The translations under genes were made by a program, and so were the position numbers. This document shows, piece after piece, positions 32,657-42,386 of a stretch of 64,000 nucleotides of DNA. The notes under the pieces were generated by a model. The model made no database searches. It had not been told where the DNA came from and saw nothing but the letters and a program-made list of their open reading frames with translations. How positions within the stretch are numbered: position 1 is the first letter of the stretch; the number at the start of each line of letters is the position of its first letter. Source of the DNA: an uncultured Acidobacteriota bacterium (lineage in GTDB: Bacteria > Acidobacteriota > Terriglobia > Bryobacterales > Bryobacteraceae); contig CADECY010000033.1 in the NCBI GenBank assembly GCA_902825945.1, positions 1 to 64,000 of the forward strand, read 5' to 3'.

Positions 32657-33410
32657 AGCTCTTCAGTACCTCACCGCGAAGGTCCGCCCAGATGCCTCGA
32701 TAGACTTCCTGGAATCGCGGCTCTGTCTTGATGTCGATCAGATTGCGCGGCCGAGGGAGATCCACCTGGTAGCGACCCACGATCCCGCTCGCCGGACCAG
32801 CGGAGAGCACCACCACCTCATCCGACATCGAGATCGCCTCTTCGAGATCGTGCGTGACGAAGACGACGGTCTTGTTCGTTCCGGCCCAAAGGTCGAGAAT
32901 CTCGCTCTCCATGCGATGCCGTGTGTGAACATCGAGCGCGCCGAACGGCTCGTCCATCAGGATCAGGTCCGGATTCACGATCCACGTCTGGGCCATCGCC
33001 ACGCGCTTTCGCATGCCGCCGCTCAACTGGTACGGGAAGTGGTCCGCGAATCCGTCGAGCCCAACGCGGCGGACCCATTGGTGCGCCAGTTCGGTGCCGT
33101 CTTCACCGCGAAACGCGAGCCCGAGCCGGATATTGTCGAGGACGGACTTCCAGGGAAGCAGCGCATCCTGCTGGAACATGTACGTTGCGCGGCGATTGAT
33201 TCCACGCAGCGTTTCGCCGAAGACTCGGACCTCGCCTTCGTCCGGTGCCGCCAAGCCGGCCACCAGATTCAGCAACGTCGATTTTCCGCAGCCGCTGGGG
33301 CCTACGATCGATACGAAGCGCCCGGTATCGATGCCGAGCGTGACGCGTTCGAGCGCCGTATAGGTGCCGAAACGCTTCGTGATGTCGTCGAGCCGGACCG
33401 CGTCACTCAT
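32646..33410 (-). CDS. ABC importer ATPase (SsuB/TauB-like)
   Basis: 254 residues starting at MSDAVRLDDITKRFG. Walker A SIVGPSGCGKSTLLNLVAGL, Q-loop YMFQQDALLPW, signature PYQLSGGMRKRVAMAQTW, Walker B LILMDEPFGALD and the H-switch VVFVTHDLEEAI are all intact. It energises the permease of the next gene. The frame is open further upstream but that part is antisense to the DUF1549 gene. A TATACT sequence on the minus strand about 20 bases upstream of the ATG is a possible -10 box. Confidence 0.92.
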   Translation of the reverse strand: MSDAVRLDDITKRFGTYTALERVTLGIDTGRFVSIVGPSGCGKSTLLNLVAGLAAPDEGEVRVFGETLRGINRRATYMFQQDALLPWKSVLDNIRLGLAFRGEDGTELAHQWVRRVGLDGFADHFPYQLSGGMRKRVAMAQTWIVNPDLILMDEPFGALDVHTRHRMESEILDLWAGTNKTVVFVTHDLEEAISMSDEVVVLSAGPASGIVGRYQVDLPRPRNLIDIKTEPRFQEVYRGIWADLRGEVLKSYAR

Positions 33411-33470
33411 GGTGCATGCCGTTGAATTAGTATAAAAGGGAATCCTGAACGACACCTGAGGTGCCCCACG

Positions 33471-36032
33471 ATGCGTGTGCCTGTACTCCTGGCGCTGGCC
33501 GCCGCCATGGCCGCAAACAGCGAATCCCTCCAGAACGGAGCGGTTACGGTCGAGATCTTCGAAGACCTGCCCAAGGGCTCCGAACTCTCGCCCGGTGATG
33601 CAAAGCCCGTATTCCGCTACACCGAACCATACTTCGCGTTCCCGAACATTCCAACCAAGTACTCGCCCGAAGCACTCGCGCTCGACCGTTCGGTTCCGTT
33701 CGTACTGCGTGCCACCCATTCGCGCGTGATCGCGCCCGGCGCCCACCAGATCCGGCTGCGGGCTCGCGGCGCCTCGATCCTCACGATCGACGGCAGGGAA
33801 GCCGCGCGCACCAAGGCGCAGAAGCCGAACACGTCGAGCGACGACCCGGTTCCGCCGCCCGTCGAGAAGGACGCGTCTGGCCGCCGGCCCGCGCCCTATC
33901 CGCATCAGGATGTCGTGATCGATTTCGCCGGAGACGGCAAGACGCATGAATTTCAGCTCACGACCATCATCGGCGGTAAGGGACTCATGCCCACTCCCGG
34001 CGAACTCAGCGTGGCGATCGGCTCGCCGAAACAGGTCGAGCGATTGCTCGGCCCCGATGGTTCACCGCTCCTCACTGACGAGAATTGGGAGAAGATCCTC
34101 GAAAGCTCCTCCGGACGCCACACCGCGGCCGACCGCGCGCGCCGCCTGGAAGCGAGCAAGGAGATCACCGCGAAATGGCGGCAGCGTCACGATGCCGTCC
34201 GCGCCTTCTGGCGCGATCGCACGGTCGCGGTGCCTGCCGCGATCGCGGGATATCCGGGCGCAACCGAGATTGACCGTTTCCTCGCCGCCAAGATGAAAGC
34301 TGGCTCGGTCGAACCTCGCCCCTCCACCGAAGATCTCGACTTTCTGCGCCGCCTCACGATCGATACCGTGGGCATGATCCCGTCGCCCGAAGAGGTCCGC
34401 GCGTTCATGAAGGATTCGCCGGCCACGCGCCGCAAGAACGCGATCGAGCGCCTGCTCGCCGCGACTGGCTGGGCCGACAACTGGGTGAGCTACTGGCAGG
34501 ATGTGCTCGCCGAAAATCCCGGAATCCTGAAGCCTGATTTGAACAACACCGGCCCGTTCCGTTTCTGGATCCATCAGTCGTTCCAGGACGGCGTGCCGTT
34601 CGATCGCTTCGTGACGGAGCTGATTCAGATGGAGGGAAGCTCCCATCAAGGCGCGCCGGCCGGATTCGCGCAAGCGACGTTGAACGATGTCCCGATGGCG
34701 GCCAAGGCCGACATCATCGGACAAGCGTTCCTCGGACAGAAGCTCGGTTGCGCCCGCTGCCACGATGCTCCGTTCCATCCCTATAAGCAGAAAGATCTGT
34801 TCAGCATGGCCGCGATGCTCGCGGGTAAGCCGCTGAAGCTGCCCCCGACGAGCACGGTTCCGGTGGTGGAAGGGCGCCGCAAGCCGGCGGTTCAAATCAC
34901 ACTGAAGCCCGGCGAGATGATCGCGCCCGATTGGCCGTTCGCTGACTTGGTGAAGCACAATGAGAATGGCGCGCCGCTGCCGACACAAGGCAAGATCGAT
35001 TCACGGCGCCAGTTCGCGGAACTAGTCGTATCGCCGGGGAACGAGCGATTCGCGCGCGTGGTCGTGAATCGTGTCTGGAAGCGCTATATGGGACTCGGCA
35101 TCGTCGAACCCGTGGAAGATTGGGCCCGCGCGAAAGCATCGCATCCGGAAATGCTCGACTGGTTGGCCCGCGAGTTCGTCATGAGCGGCTATGACCTCCG
35201 GCATGTCTCGCGGCTCATCTTCCAATCGCACGTCTACCAGCGCAAGCCCGTCACCGAACTCACCGAACAGACGGTGGCCTCGGACAAGCGATTCTTCGCC
35301 GGACCGCTGCGCCGCCGCATGAGCGCCGAGCAACTGGTGGACTCGCTCCATCTCGCCGCCGGCAAGCCCTTCGAATGCGAAGAGCTGAACCTGAATCCCG
35401 CGGGCGATCGCGCGCCGAATCAGTTCCTGAACATGGGCAAGCCCGATCGCGCCTGGCAGATGACCGCCCTTTCGAACGAGCGGGATCGCCCGGCCCTGGC
35501 GCTGCCCGTCGCGCAGTCGATTGTCGATGTGATGACCACGTACGGCTGGCGGCAATCGCGCCAAAGCCCCACTACCTCCCGCGATGACTCGGCCTCGCCG
35601 ATGCAGACGCTGATTCTCGCCAACGGTGTATTGGGAACGCGGATGATCCGGCTGTCCGACGACAGCGCCTTCACCGCGCTCGCGATGAAAGACGTGCCGG
35701 TGACGCAATTGATCACCGAAACGTTCGTTCGCGTGCTCTCCCGTCCGCCGGCTCCGGAAGAACTGAAGTCGATGCGCGAACTGCTCGAGCCTTATTACAA
35801 AGACCGCAAGGTGGCCGGTGCCGCGGCCGTTGCCGGAAACAAGAAGACCGACACACGTGTGTCGTGGTCGAACCACCTGAGCGCCGAAGCGACCCGGATC
35901 CGCATGGAAGAAGAGCGCAATCTCCGCATGGGCGATCAGCCCACCGCGAGGCTGAAGCCGGCCTTCCGTGAACGCTACGAAGACGCACTCTGGGCGATGG
36001 TGAACTCGCCCGAGTTCGTGCTGATGCCCTAA
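33471..36032 (+). CDS. DUF1549/DUF1553 domain protein (PSD1 type)
   Basis: 853 residues with a signal peptide (MRVPVLLALAAAMAA) and GAGGTG just before the ATG. The N-terminal 220 residues are a beta domain of unknown type. DUF1549 begins near 260 (EIDRFLAAKMKAGSVEPRP) and includes the haem-type motif GCARCHDAPFHPYK; DUF1553 follows (FARVVVNRVWKRYMGLGIVE and later SADDS-like barrel of helices). Only one CxxCH is seen, so at most one haem is bound. These secreted proteins always pair with DUF1501 proteins, here 10 bases downstream. Role in polymer use is proposed, unproven. Confidence 0.9.
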   Translation: MRVPVLLALAAAMAANSESLQNGAVTVEIFEDLPKGSELSPGDAKPVFRYTEPYFAFPNIPTKYSPEALALDRSVPFVLRATHSRVIAPGAHQIRLRARGASILTIDGREAARTKAQKPNTSSDDPVPPPVEKDASGRRPAPYPHQDVVIDFAGDGKTHEFQLTTIIGGKGLMPTPGELSVAIGSPKQVERLLGPDGSPLLTDENWEKILESSSGRHTAADRARRLEASKEITAKWRQRHDAVRAFWRDRTVAVPAAIAGYPGATEIDRFLAAKMKAGSVEPRPSTEDLDFLRRLTIDTVGMIPSPEEVRAFMKDSPATRRKNAIERLLAATGWADNWVSYWQDVLAENPGILKPDLNNTGPFRFWIHQSFQDGVPFDRFVTELIQMEGSSHQGAPAGFAQATLNDVPMAAKADIIGQAFLGQKLGCARCHDAPFHPYKQKDLFSMAAMLAGKPLKLPPTSTVPVVEGRRKPAVQITLKPGEMIAPDWPFADLVKHNENGAPLPTQGKIDSRRQFAELVVSPGNERFARVVVNRVWKRYMGLGIVEPVEDWARAKASHPEMLDWLAREFVMSGYDLRHVSRLIFQSHVYQRKPVTELTEQTVASDKRFFAGPLRRRMSAEQLVDSLHLAAGKPFECEELNLNPAGDRAPNQFLNMGKPDRAWQMTALSNERDRPALALPVAQSIVDVMTTYGWRQSRQSPTTSRDDSASPMQTLILANGVLGTRMIRLSDDSAFTALAMKDVPVTQLITETFVRVLSRPPAPEELKSMRELLEPYYKDRKVAGAAAVAGNKKTDTRVSWSNHLSAEATRIRMEEERNLRMGDQPTARLKPAFRERYEDALWAMVNSPEFVLMP

Positions 36033-36042
36033 GGAGCCTCAA

Positions 36043-37311
36043 ATGGACAGACGAGAATTCCTGAAAGCATCCGCGCTCGCAACGGCTTCGGCCGCGCACG
36101 CCGCCACCGGCGATCGCGCAGTGCCCAAGGGCAAGGCCGACGCTTGCATCTTCCTCTGGCTCGGCGGCGGCGCGGCCCACATCGACACGTGGGACCCAAA
36201 AATGAAGGGTGACGGCAAAAAGCAAGCCGGATCCTACTACGGCGCGATCGATACCGCGATCAAGGGCGAGAAGATTTGCGAGCATATGAAGCGCTCCGCG
36301 CCGTTGATGGATCGCGCGGTGATCGTTCGCACGGTGAGCCACGCGATCTCGGCCGAGCATGCGGCCGCGGCGAATCTCGTGCATACAGGGCGCCTGCCGA
36401 GCGGAACGCTCCAGTATCCGTCGATCGGTTCGATCGTCGCAAATCAACTCGGCGGAAAGACTGACGAGGTCCCATCGTACGTGGTGATGGGATACCCGAA
36501 CATCATGCGCGACCCGGGCTTTCTCGGCGCCAAGTACGGATACGTCTATCTGACGCAGACCGAGACCGGCCCCACCGGACTCATCCGCCCGCCCGATGTC
36601 GATCTGAATCGCGAGGACCGGCGCGAAACGCTGCTCGGCAAGATGCGTGAGAGCTATCGCAAGCGCACCGGCGATGATCAGTTCGTCGAGCAGCAGGACG
36701 CGGTGACCAAGCAGGCGTTCAAGCTCGCAGGTCCGCGATTCTTGAATGTGTTCGACCTGAAGCGCGAAGCTCCGGAACTGCGCACCTCCTATGGCGGCGA
36801 GTTCGGACAGCGCTGTTTGCTCGCGCGCCGGCTGGTGCAGTCGGGCGTACGGTTCGTCGAAGTCTCGCACAATCTGAACTTCCTCAATGGATCCGGCTGG
36901 GACACGCACAACGAGGGTCAATTGAATCAGCACCTGCTGATTCAGGAGCTCGACTCGGCTTTCGCCACGCTGCTCACCGACCTCGAAAAGAACAAACTGC
37001 TCGATACGACGCTCGTCGTGGTGGCGACCGAATTCGGGCGGCCGCCGGAGTTCGATTCGGGTGGCGGACGCGGACACCAGTCGCTCGCTTTTAGCATGGT
37101 GCTCGCGGGCGGCGGATTGAAGACGGGTCAGGTGGTCGGCCGCACCGACGAGATCGGCAAGGAAGTCGCCGAGCGGCGGATCAGCGTACCCGATTTCCAC
37201 GCGACGATTCACTGCGCGCTCGGCATCGATCCGCACAAGAACATGTTCGCGGGCGACCGTCCGGTGCCGGTGACCGATCGCGGTGAACCGATTCGCGACA
37301 TCTTCTCGTGA
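36043..37311 (+). CDS. DUF1501 family protein
   Basis: 422 residues with a TAT-like leader (MDRREFLKASALATASAAHA). The alkaline-phosphatase/sulfatase-like fold is suggested by the metal-site-like segments LWLGGGAAHIDTWDPK, TVSHAISAEHAAAANLVHTG and VVVATEFGRPPEF, plus GGRGHQSLAFSMVLAGGG. It forms a pair with the DUF1549/1553 protein upstream. Its stop overlaps the Nudix gene start (GTGA), which suggests one transcript. Confidence 0.9.
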   Translation: MDRREFLKASALATASAAHAATGDRAVPKGKADACIFLWLGGGAAHIDTWDPKMKGDGKKQAGSYYGAIDTAIKGEKICEHMKRSAPLMDRAVIVRTVSHAISAEHAAAANLVHTGRLPSGTLQYPSIGSIVANQLGGKTDEVPSYVVMGYPNIMRDPGFLGAKYGYVYLTQTETGPTGLIRPPDVDLNREDRRETLLGKMRESYRKRTGDDQFVEQQDAVTKQAFKLAGPRFLNVFDLKREAPELRTSYGGEFGQRCLLARRLVQSGVRFVEVSHNLNFLNGSGWDTHNEGQLNQHLLIQELDSAFATLLTDLEKNKLLDTTLVVVATEFGRPPEFDSGGGRGHQSLAFSMVLAGGGLKTGQVVGRTDEIGKEVAERRISVPDFHATIHCALGIDPHKNMFAGDRPVPVTDRGEPIRDIFS

Positions 37312-37802
37312 GCGCGCACGAACAAGTCGCGATCGTAGACGAACAGAACCGTGTCACTGGGGCCGCGCCGCGTTCGCGGATGCGGGCGGAACGGCTCTTG
37401 CATCGCTCCACCTACATCCTGGTTTTCGATTCTGCCGGACATCTGCTGGTGCAGAAGCGGACGATGACGAAGGATGTCTTCCCGGGCTTCTGGGACCCGT
37501 GCACCGGCGGCGTCGTTCAGGCGGGCGAGTCGTATGAAGAGAGCGCCGAACGCGAACTCGCCGAGGAGATGGGAATCCGCGGCGTGCCGCTCGAAACGCT
37601 CGGCGACTTCTATTTCGAGGATACACGCTCCCGCGTTTTCGGGCGCGTGTTCCAATGCGCCTGGGACGGCGAGGTGATTCCGCAACCCGAAGAAGTGCAG
37701 TTCGTCGAAAAGATGACGCCCGCCGAGATTCTGCGACGCAGCCCGCTCGAGGAATTCACGCCCGACGGCTTGCTCGTCATCCGCGAGTTTCTCCGAGCCT
37801 GA
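37308..37802 (+). CDS. Nudix hydrolase (YfcD/IDI-like)
   Basis: 164 residues from GTG overlapping the DUF1501 stop by 4 bases. The Nudix box is complete: GGVVQAGESYEESAERELAE, continuing EMGI, fitting GX5EX7REUXEEXGU. The N-terminal EQVAIVDEQNRVTGAAPRS is typical of YfcD-like enzymes related to isopentenyl-diphosphate isomerase. It hydrolyses nucleoside-diphosphate-linked or similar substrates; the exact one is unknown. Followed after 4 bases by the CHAD gene. Confidence 0.9.
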   Translation: MSAHEQVAIVDEQNRVTGAAPRSRMRAERLLHRSTYILVFDSAGHLLVQKRTMTKDVFPGFWDPCTGGVVQAGESYEESAERELAEEMGIRGVPLETLGDFYFEDTRSRVFGRVFQCAWDGEVIPQPEEVQFVEKMTPAEILRRSPLEEFTPDGLLVIREFLRA

Positions 37803-37806
37803 CACG

Positions 37807-38586
37807 ATGCGCCAGTTCGTTTCCGCGCAACTCGCCAATCGTTGGACGCAGGTGACGGCGGAGGTCGAACGCTCCCGCGCGGCACTCGGCGTGGACGAGG
37901 TGCATGACCTGCGCGTGGCTCTGCGCCGCTACAACGAAGCGCTCCGTCTGTTCGAGCCCTGGACCGGGCGCCGCTACGCGAAAGCTCTGCGCGAACGGAT
38001 GAGGCCACTCCGCCAGACGGCGGGTGAGGTGCGCGACCTCGATGTCGCGGCCGATCTGTTGCGTAAGGCCGAATCCGCGATCTCACTCGAAGCGCGCCGC
38101 GCCGAAGCCGCGGCAAAGCTGGCCGAAGCGCTCGCGGTTGAATACGAACCGCCGCCGGCGCCACTGATCCTGACAGCGGAACCCGCCGCCGATGTCGCCA
38201 AGGCGCTGCTTCCGAAGACCGCGAAGGCATATTTCAAGACTGGCTCGAAGCTTCGCGGGAGCGATCCGCCCGACGACCAGCTCCATGCCTTCCGCATCGA
38301 CGGCAAGCACTTCCGCTACGCCCTCGAAATGTTCTTGCCGCTCTACGGGCCGGCGCTCGAACGCCGCATCGGATCGCTGCGCAAGATCCAGGGTACGCTC
38401 GGCGATCTGAACGATTGCGCGGTGTTGGGCCTGATGCCCGAAGTCCGGGAAGACGAGCCGTTGCTCTCCTGGCTTCGGGAGCGCTCGGAAAAGAAGCGCC
38501 GCGAGTTTCGCGAAGTCTGGGATTCCGATTTCCGCTCCGCCCGTACATGGATGGCCTACTTCCGCCGCTGGGCGCGTGTCGTCTGA
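37807..38586 (+). CDS. CHAD domain protein
   Basis: 259 residues, all helical. CHAD hallmarks are the repeated conserved histidines in basic helices: VHDLRVALRRYNEALRLFEP near 33-52 and LHAFRIDGKHFRYALEMFLP near 158-177, with GRRYAKALRERMRPLRQTAG and AVLGLMPEVRED between and after. CHAD proteins bind inorganic polyphosphate. No CYTH triphosphatase is fused or adjacent, which is the more usual partner. It lies just after a Nudix gene, so a phosphate-metabolism role is reasonable but inferred. Confidence 0.88.
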   Translation: MRQFVSAQLANRWTQVTAEVERSRAALGVDEVHDLRVALRRYNEALRLFEPWTGRRYAKALRERMRPLRQTAGEVRDLDVAADLLRKAESAISLEARRAEAAAKLAEALAVEYEPPPAPLILTAEPAADVAKALLPKTAKAYFKTGSKLRGSDPPDDQLHAFRIDGKHFRYALEMFLPLYGPALERRIGSLRKIQGTLGDLNDCAVLGLMPEVREDEPLLSWLRERSEKKRREFREVWDSDFRSARTWMAYFRRWARVV

Positions 38587-38874
38587 TCGCGGCGGGCAGC
38601 GGAGGTTCAAGACTCCGCTCTGGCCCTTCCACGATTTGTCGTGGGGCTTCACCGTCCGGCGCACGCATGAGGTCCCACCTCTCCCCTATCGCCTGCGAAG
38701 GAGCGCTTGCAGGCTGAGCCGGCGTGGCGGCGATCCGCGATCATCCGCGATCAATCTGAAGATTGCGCGCCAGACACGGTTTCGATATACTCGGCCCGGC
38801 TGGGCAGTCAGGCGAGAGTCGATGGCACCCCTCGAATTTCCGTCCTGCACGGATGCCTGGGGGGAGCATGACGA

Positions 38875-41800
38875 ATGTTGCTACTACGCCGAATCGCAGT
38901 TGTTTTCTGTGCCGCCGGACTAGCCGTCGCCCAGACCGACCGGGGCATCATCAACGGAACCATCACCGACTTGTCGGGAGCGAGCGTGCCCGACGCGCGG
39001 GTGACCGCCACCAACACCGCCACCAGCATCTCCTTCGCCACGCGAAGCACCAGTTCCGGTGATTTTTCGATTCCCACGCTGCCAGTCGGCACCTATCAGC
39101 TTCGCGTCGAGAAGCAAGGTTTCAAAGCCGCCATGCGCTCCGGCATCACCGTCTCGGCGGGCGGAACCGTCACGGTGAATGCGCAATTGGAGGTCGGCGC
39201 CGTCACCGAGTCGGTCAACGTAGACGCGGCGCTCGAGCTGTTACAGACGTCGACCGCCAAGGTCACCACCGCAGTCTCCAACAAGATGGTCGATGAACTG
39301 CCGCTCGTTGTGGGCGGCGCGATGCGGGGAGCCTTTGATCTGGCGCTCATCACGCCGGAAGCCAACCAGCCGAGCGACGAGGGGTTCAATGTCGGGGGAG
39401 GGCAGGGCGGCGCTTTCGGTGCGACGCTCGACGGAGTTACCGTCCTCACGGGCCGTTTCAATTCGGTGGAGTGGACCAACGTGAACACGCCTTCGGTGGA
39501 CGCCATCACGGAGTTCGCCGTGGAGACGAACGGCTTCAAGGCGGAGTTCGGCCGCGGCCAGGGCGGCATGATCACATTCTCCTCGAAGTCTGGCACCAAT
39601 AGCCTTCACGGTACCGCCTATGAGTTCCTGCGTAACGATGCGCTGGATGCGCGCCGGTTTTTCGAGGACCGCAAAGGCAAGTACAAGCAACACGACTTCG
39701 GCTGGAGCGTAGGCGGCCCGGTGTGGATTCCCAAAATCTACAACGGCCGCAACAAGACCTTCTTCTTTGCCTCCGGGGAGTGGTTCCGCAACCGCGTGGG
39801 CGCGGGCAGCGGCCGCTTCAGCATCCCTACTCCGGAGATGTTCAACGGCGACTTCCGCAACTGGGTGGACGGCAACGGCCGCTTTCTGCCCATCTACGAT
39901 CCCGCCACAACCACCCCGAGCGGCGCCGGCTTCACGCGCCTGCCGTTCGCCAGCAACCAGATTCCGCAGGCCCGGTTCCCGGTGCTGGCAAGAAACTATG
40001 CGAGCCTCGTCCGGGACGTTTTGAAGCCGAACAACGGAGCGGCTCCGGGAACCAGCGACTATGTCCGCAACAACTTCATCAACAATGTCGGCACGTCCCT
40101 GGATCCTTGGACCAAGTTCAGCGCGAAGGGAGATCACAATTTCGGTGCGAACGATCGCGTGACCTTCCTGTACAACTCGGGCCTGCACGAGAGGTTGCCG
40201 GGAGCGGAAGGCTTCCCCGGTCTGCCCTACCCGCTGGCCGCGGACCTCACCCTGAATGATGCCAGTACCGTCCTTCGAGGCTCCTATGACAAGGTCATTA
40301 CGCCAACGATCGTCAACCACATGTTCGGCGGCTTCAATGTGTTTCGCAACCGGAACACCGCCCAGACGTTCAACGGTGGCTGGGAGTCCAAGGGTATCTG
40401 CCTGAAGGGTGCGTGGAACTGCGACCGCAATCTGCTCATCGCCGACTTCTCTGACTATAACCGGTGGGGAACGCGATCCTACGATGGGTCGGAGAGCTTC
40501 GCCCTGTCGATGGGCAACGACCTGTCGATCACGAAAGGAAAGCACACGCTCAAGTTCGGGTACCTTTGGGAGCGCATTCACTACAATGGCTTCGGCCAGG
40601 CGACCATAGGTGGCCAAGTGACCGGAGACCGGCGCTCCACCAGTGTTCCCAACGACAACAATCTCTCCACCGGCGGTGGCAACGGATTCGCCTCTTTCCT
40701 GCTTGGTCAGGGATTCACCGGCGGCACGGAGAACGAGCGGTTCCTCGGCCAGCAGTGGCGTAGCCACGCCTGGTATGCGCAGGACGACTACAAACTGACG
40801 CCCAAACTGACCCTGAACTACGGAGTCCGGTACGAGTTCACGCTGCCCCCGCTGGAGCAGGAGGACAAGTGGAGCGACCTCGATTTGACGCTTCCCAACC
40901 CGCGCGCGGCAAACCTGCCTGGCGCATTGCGGTTCGCGGGCTTCGGCCAAGGCCGGGAGAACAAGCGCAGCCTGACGCCCGGGTGGTACGGCGGCATCTC
41001 GCCCCGCTTCGGCCTCGCCTACGGATTGGATAACAAGACCGTGGTCCGCGCCAGTGCTGGCCGTAGCTTCGGCGTCGCCAAGACCATCACGGGAAGCGCT
41101 CACTTCGAAGGCGCTTTCTTGATCTTCAGCGCGTCGAGTTTGGATAACGGCGTCACCCCGGCCTTCCAGTTCGATCAAGGCCTGCCGCCCTACGTCAAGC
41201 CCCCCGTGATCGATCCTACTTTCGTCAACGGCGGGACTCCTGCATATTGGGACGGGGAAGCGATCCGGCTTCCGGAGAATTATCAGTGGTCGCTCTCGGT
41301 CCAGCGCCAAGTCTCCGATTCGACCGTGGTGGAGGTGAACTACCACGCGACCATCGGCGCGCATCTGGTGGCAGGCCTGAAGCGTTACAATCAGCTTCCG
41401 TTCTCCTTGCTGGAGCGCTATGGCCGGAACCTGCTGTCGAGCAGCATTGACTCGCCAGCGGCGCAAGCCGCGGGATTACGGCGTCCGTATCAGGACATCA
41501 ACTGCCAATTCAGCACCACCTGCGCGCCCGTGAGCGTAGCGCAGGCCTTGCGGCCTTATCCGCAGTTCCGCGATATCAACACCGCCGCGGGGCAGGGTGA
41601 CAAGAGCGGACATGCCAGCTACCATGCCTTGCTCCTGAAGGTCGACAAACGCTACGGGCACGGCTCGACGCTACAGGGCTCCTACGTCTTCTCCAAGTTG
41701 ATCACCGATGCCGACGGCTACAACCCAGACAACGGGACACTCGATCACTACAACCGGCGCCTCGAGAAGTCGATCGGCGAGTTCGATCTCACCCACAATT

Positions 41801-42351
41801 TGAAGTTCTCCTACATCTATGAACTGCCGTTCGGCAAGAACAAGAAGTGGCTTTCCGCCGGACCGGCGGCGTGGGTGCTCGGCAACTGGCAGATCGCGGG
41901 CAGCCAGTTCTACTCGAGCGGCTATCCGCTGCCGCTCTCGAACAATGCGGCCCTTGGAAGCGTCCTGTTCAACGGGCGAAGCGCGGCGACGGTCTCCACC
42001 TACGACGGCTGGATCGTCAACAAGGACAACCCCGACTGGAAGGGAGCGGACCGCTTCTTCCAGCCAGCACCGTTCTTTGGACCGCAACCCACCGACCGGG
42101 CAGGGAATTCGACCCGGCACAATCCCAAGGCCCGCCAGCCGGTGAACCTGAACGAGAACTTCTCGCTCGCCAAGAAGATCCATATCACCGAATCGGCGCG
42201 GATCGATTTTCGCTGGGAGATGTTCAATGCGTTGAACCGTTTCCGCGTGTCTCCCGGCAGCACAAACGTTCAGGACCCGAACTTCGGCCGTGTGTTGGGC
42301 CAGCTCAACTCGCCCCGCCGCATGCAGCTCGGGTTGAAGCTGTACTGGTGA
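38875..42351 (+). CDS. TonB-dependent receptor with carboxypeptidase-regulatory N-domain, full length
   Basis: 1158 residues with a signal peptide (MLLLRRIAVVFCAAGLAVAQ). The CarboxypepD_reg fold is at 25-120 (NGTITDLSGASVPDARVTAT, GDFSIPTLPVGTYQLRVEKQ), a plug-like domain follows to about 230, and the rest is a beta barrel with aromatic-rich strands. It ends in RRMQLGLKLYW, the aromatic final residue needed for outer-membrane assembly. This is the Oar-like type very frequent in Acidobacteria, taking up large glycans or peptides. GGGGGGAG lies about 12 bases before the start. It is the intact comparator for the truncated gene at 8136. Confidence 0.92.
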   Translation: MLLLRRIAVVFCAAGLAVAQTDRGIINGTITDLSGASVPDARVTATNTATSISFATRSTSSGDFSIPTLPVGTYQLRVEKQGFKAAMRSGITVSAGGTVTVNAQLEVGAVTESVNVDAALELLQTSTAKVTTAVSNKMVDELPLVVGGAMRGAFDLALITPEANQPSDEGFNVGGGQGGAFGATLDGVTVLTGRFNSVEWTNVNTPSVDAITEFAVETNGFKAEFGRGQGGMITFSSKSGTNSLHGTAYEFLRNDALDARRFFEDRKGKYKQHDFGWSVGGPVWIPKIYNGRNKTFFFASGEWFRNRVGAGSGRFSIPTPEMFNGDFRNWVDGNGRFLPIYDPATTTPSGAGFTRLPFASNQIPQARFPVLARNYASLVRDVLKPNNGAAPGTSDYVRNNFINNVGTSLDPWTKFSAKGDHNFGANDRVTFLYNSGLHERLPGAEGFPGLPYPLAADLTLNDASTVLRGSYDKVITPTIVNHMFGGFNVFRNRNTAQTFNGGWESKGICLKGAWNCDRNLLIADFSDYNRWGTRSYDGSESFALSMGNDLSITKGKHTLKFGYLWERIHYNGFGQATIGGQVTGDRRSTSVPNDNNLSTGGGNGFASFLLGQGFTGGTENERFLGQQWRSHAWYAQDDYKLTPKLTLNYGVRYEFTLPPLEQEDKWSDLDLTLPNPRAANLPGALRFAGFGQGRENKRSLTPGWYGGISPRFGLAYGLDNKTVVRASAGRSFGVAKTITGSAHFEGAFLIFSASSLDNGVTPAFQFDQGLPPYVKPPVIDPTFVNGGTPAYWDGEAIRLPENYQWSLSVQRQVSDSTVVEVNYHATIGAHLVAGLKRYNQLPFSLLERYGRNLLSSSIDSPAAQAAGLRRPYQDINCQFSTTCAPVSVAQALRPYPQFRDINTAAGQGDKSGHASYHALLLKVDKRYGHGSTLQGSYVFSKLITDADGYNPDNGTLDHYNRRLEKSIGEFDLTHNLKFSYIYELPFGKNKKWLSAGPAAWVLGNWQIAGSQFYSSGYPLPLSNNAALGSVLFNGRSAATVSTYDGWIVNKDNPDWKGADRFFQPAPFFGPQPTDRAGNSTRHNPKARQPVNLNENFSLAKKIHITESARIDFRWEMFNALNRFRVSPGSTNVQDPNFGRVLGQLNSPRRMQLGLKLYW

Positions 42352-42386
42352 ATCACGCCGAGCAAATCGCTACCTTCAGTTTCAGA

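Noticed and set aside
33429..33436. TATAAA-like sequence as promoter for the DUF1549 gene
   Set aside because: No -35 at a proper distance on the plus strand; a minus-strand TATACT for the ABC gene fits slightly better but is also unproven.
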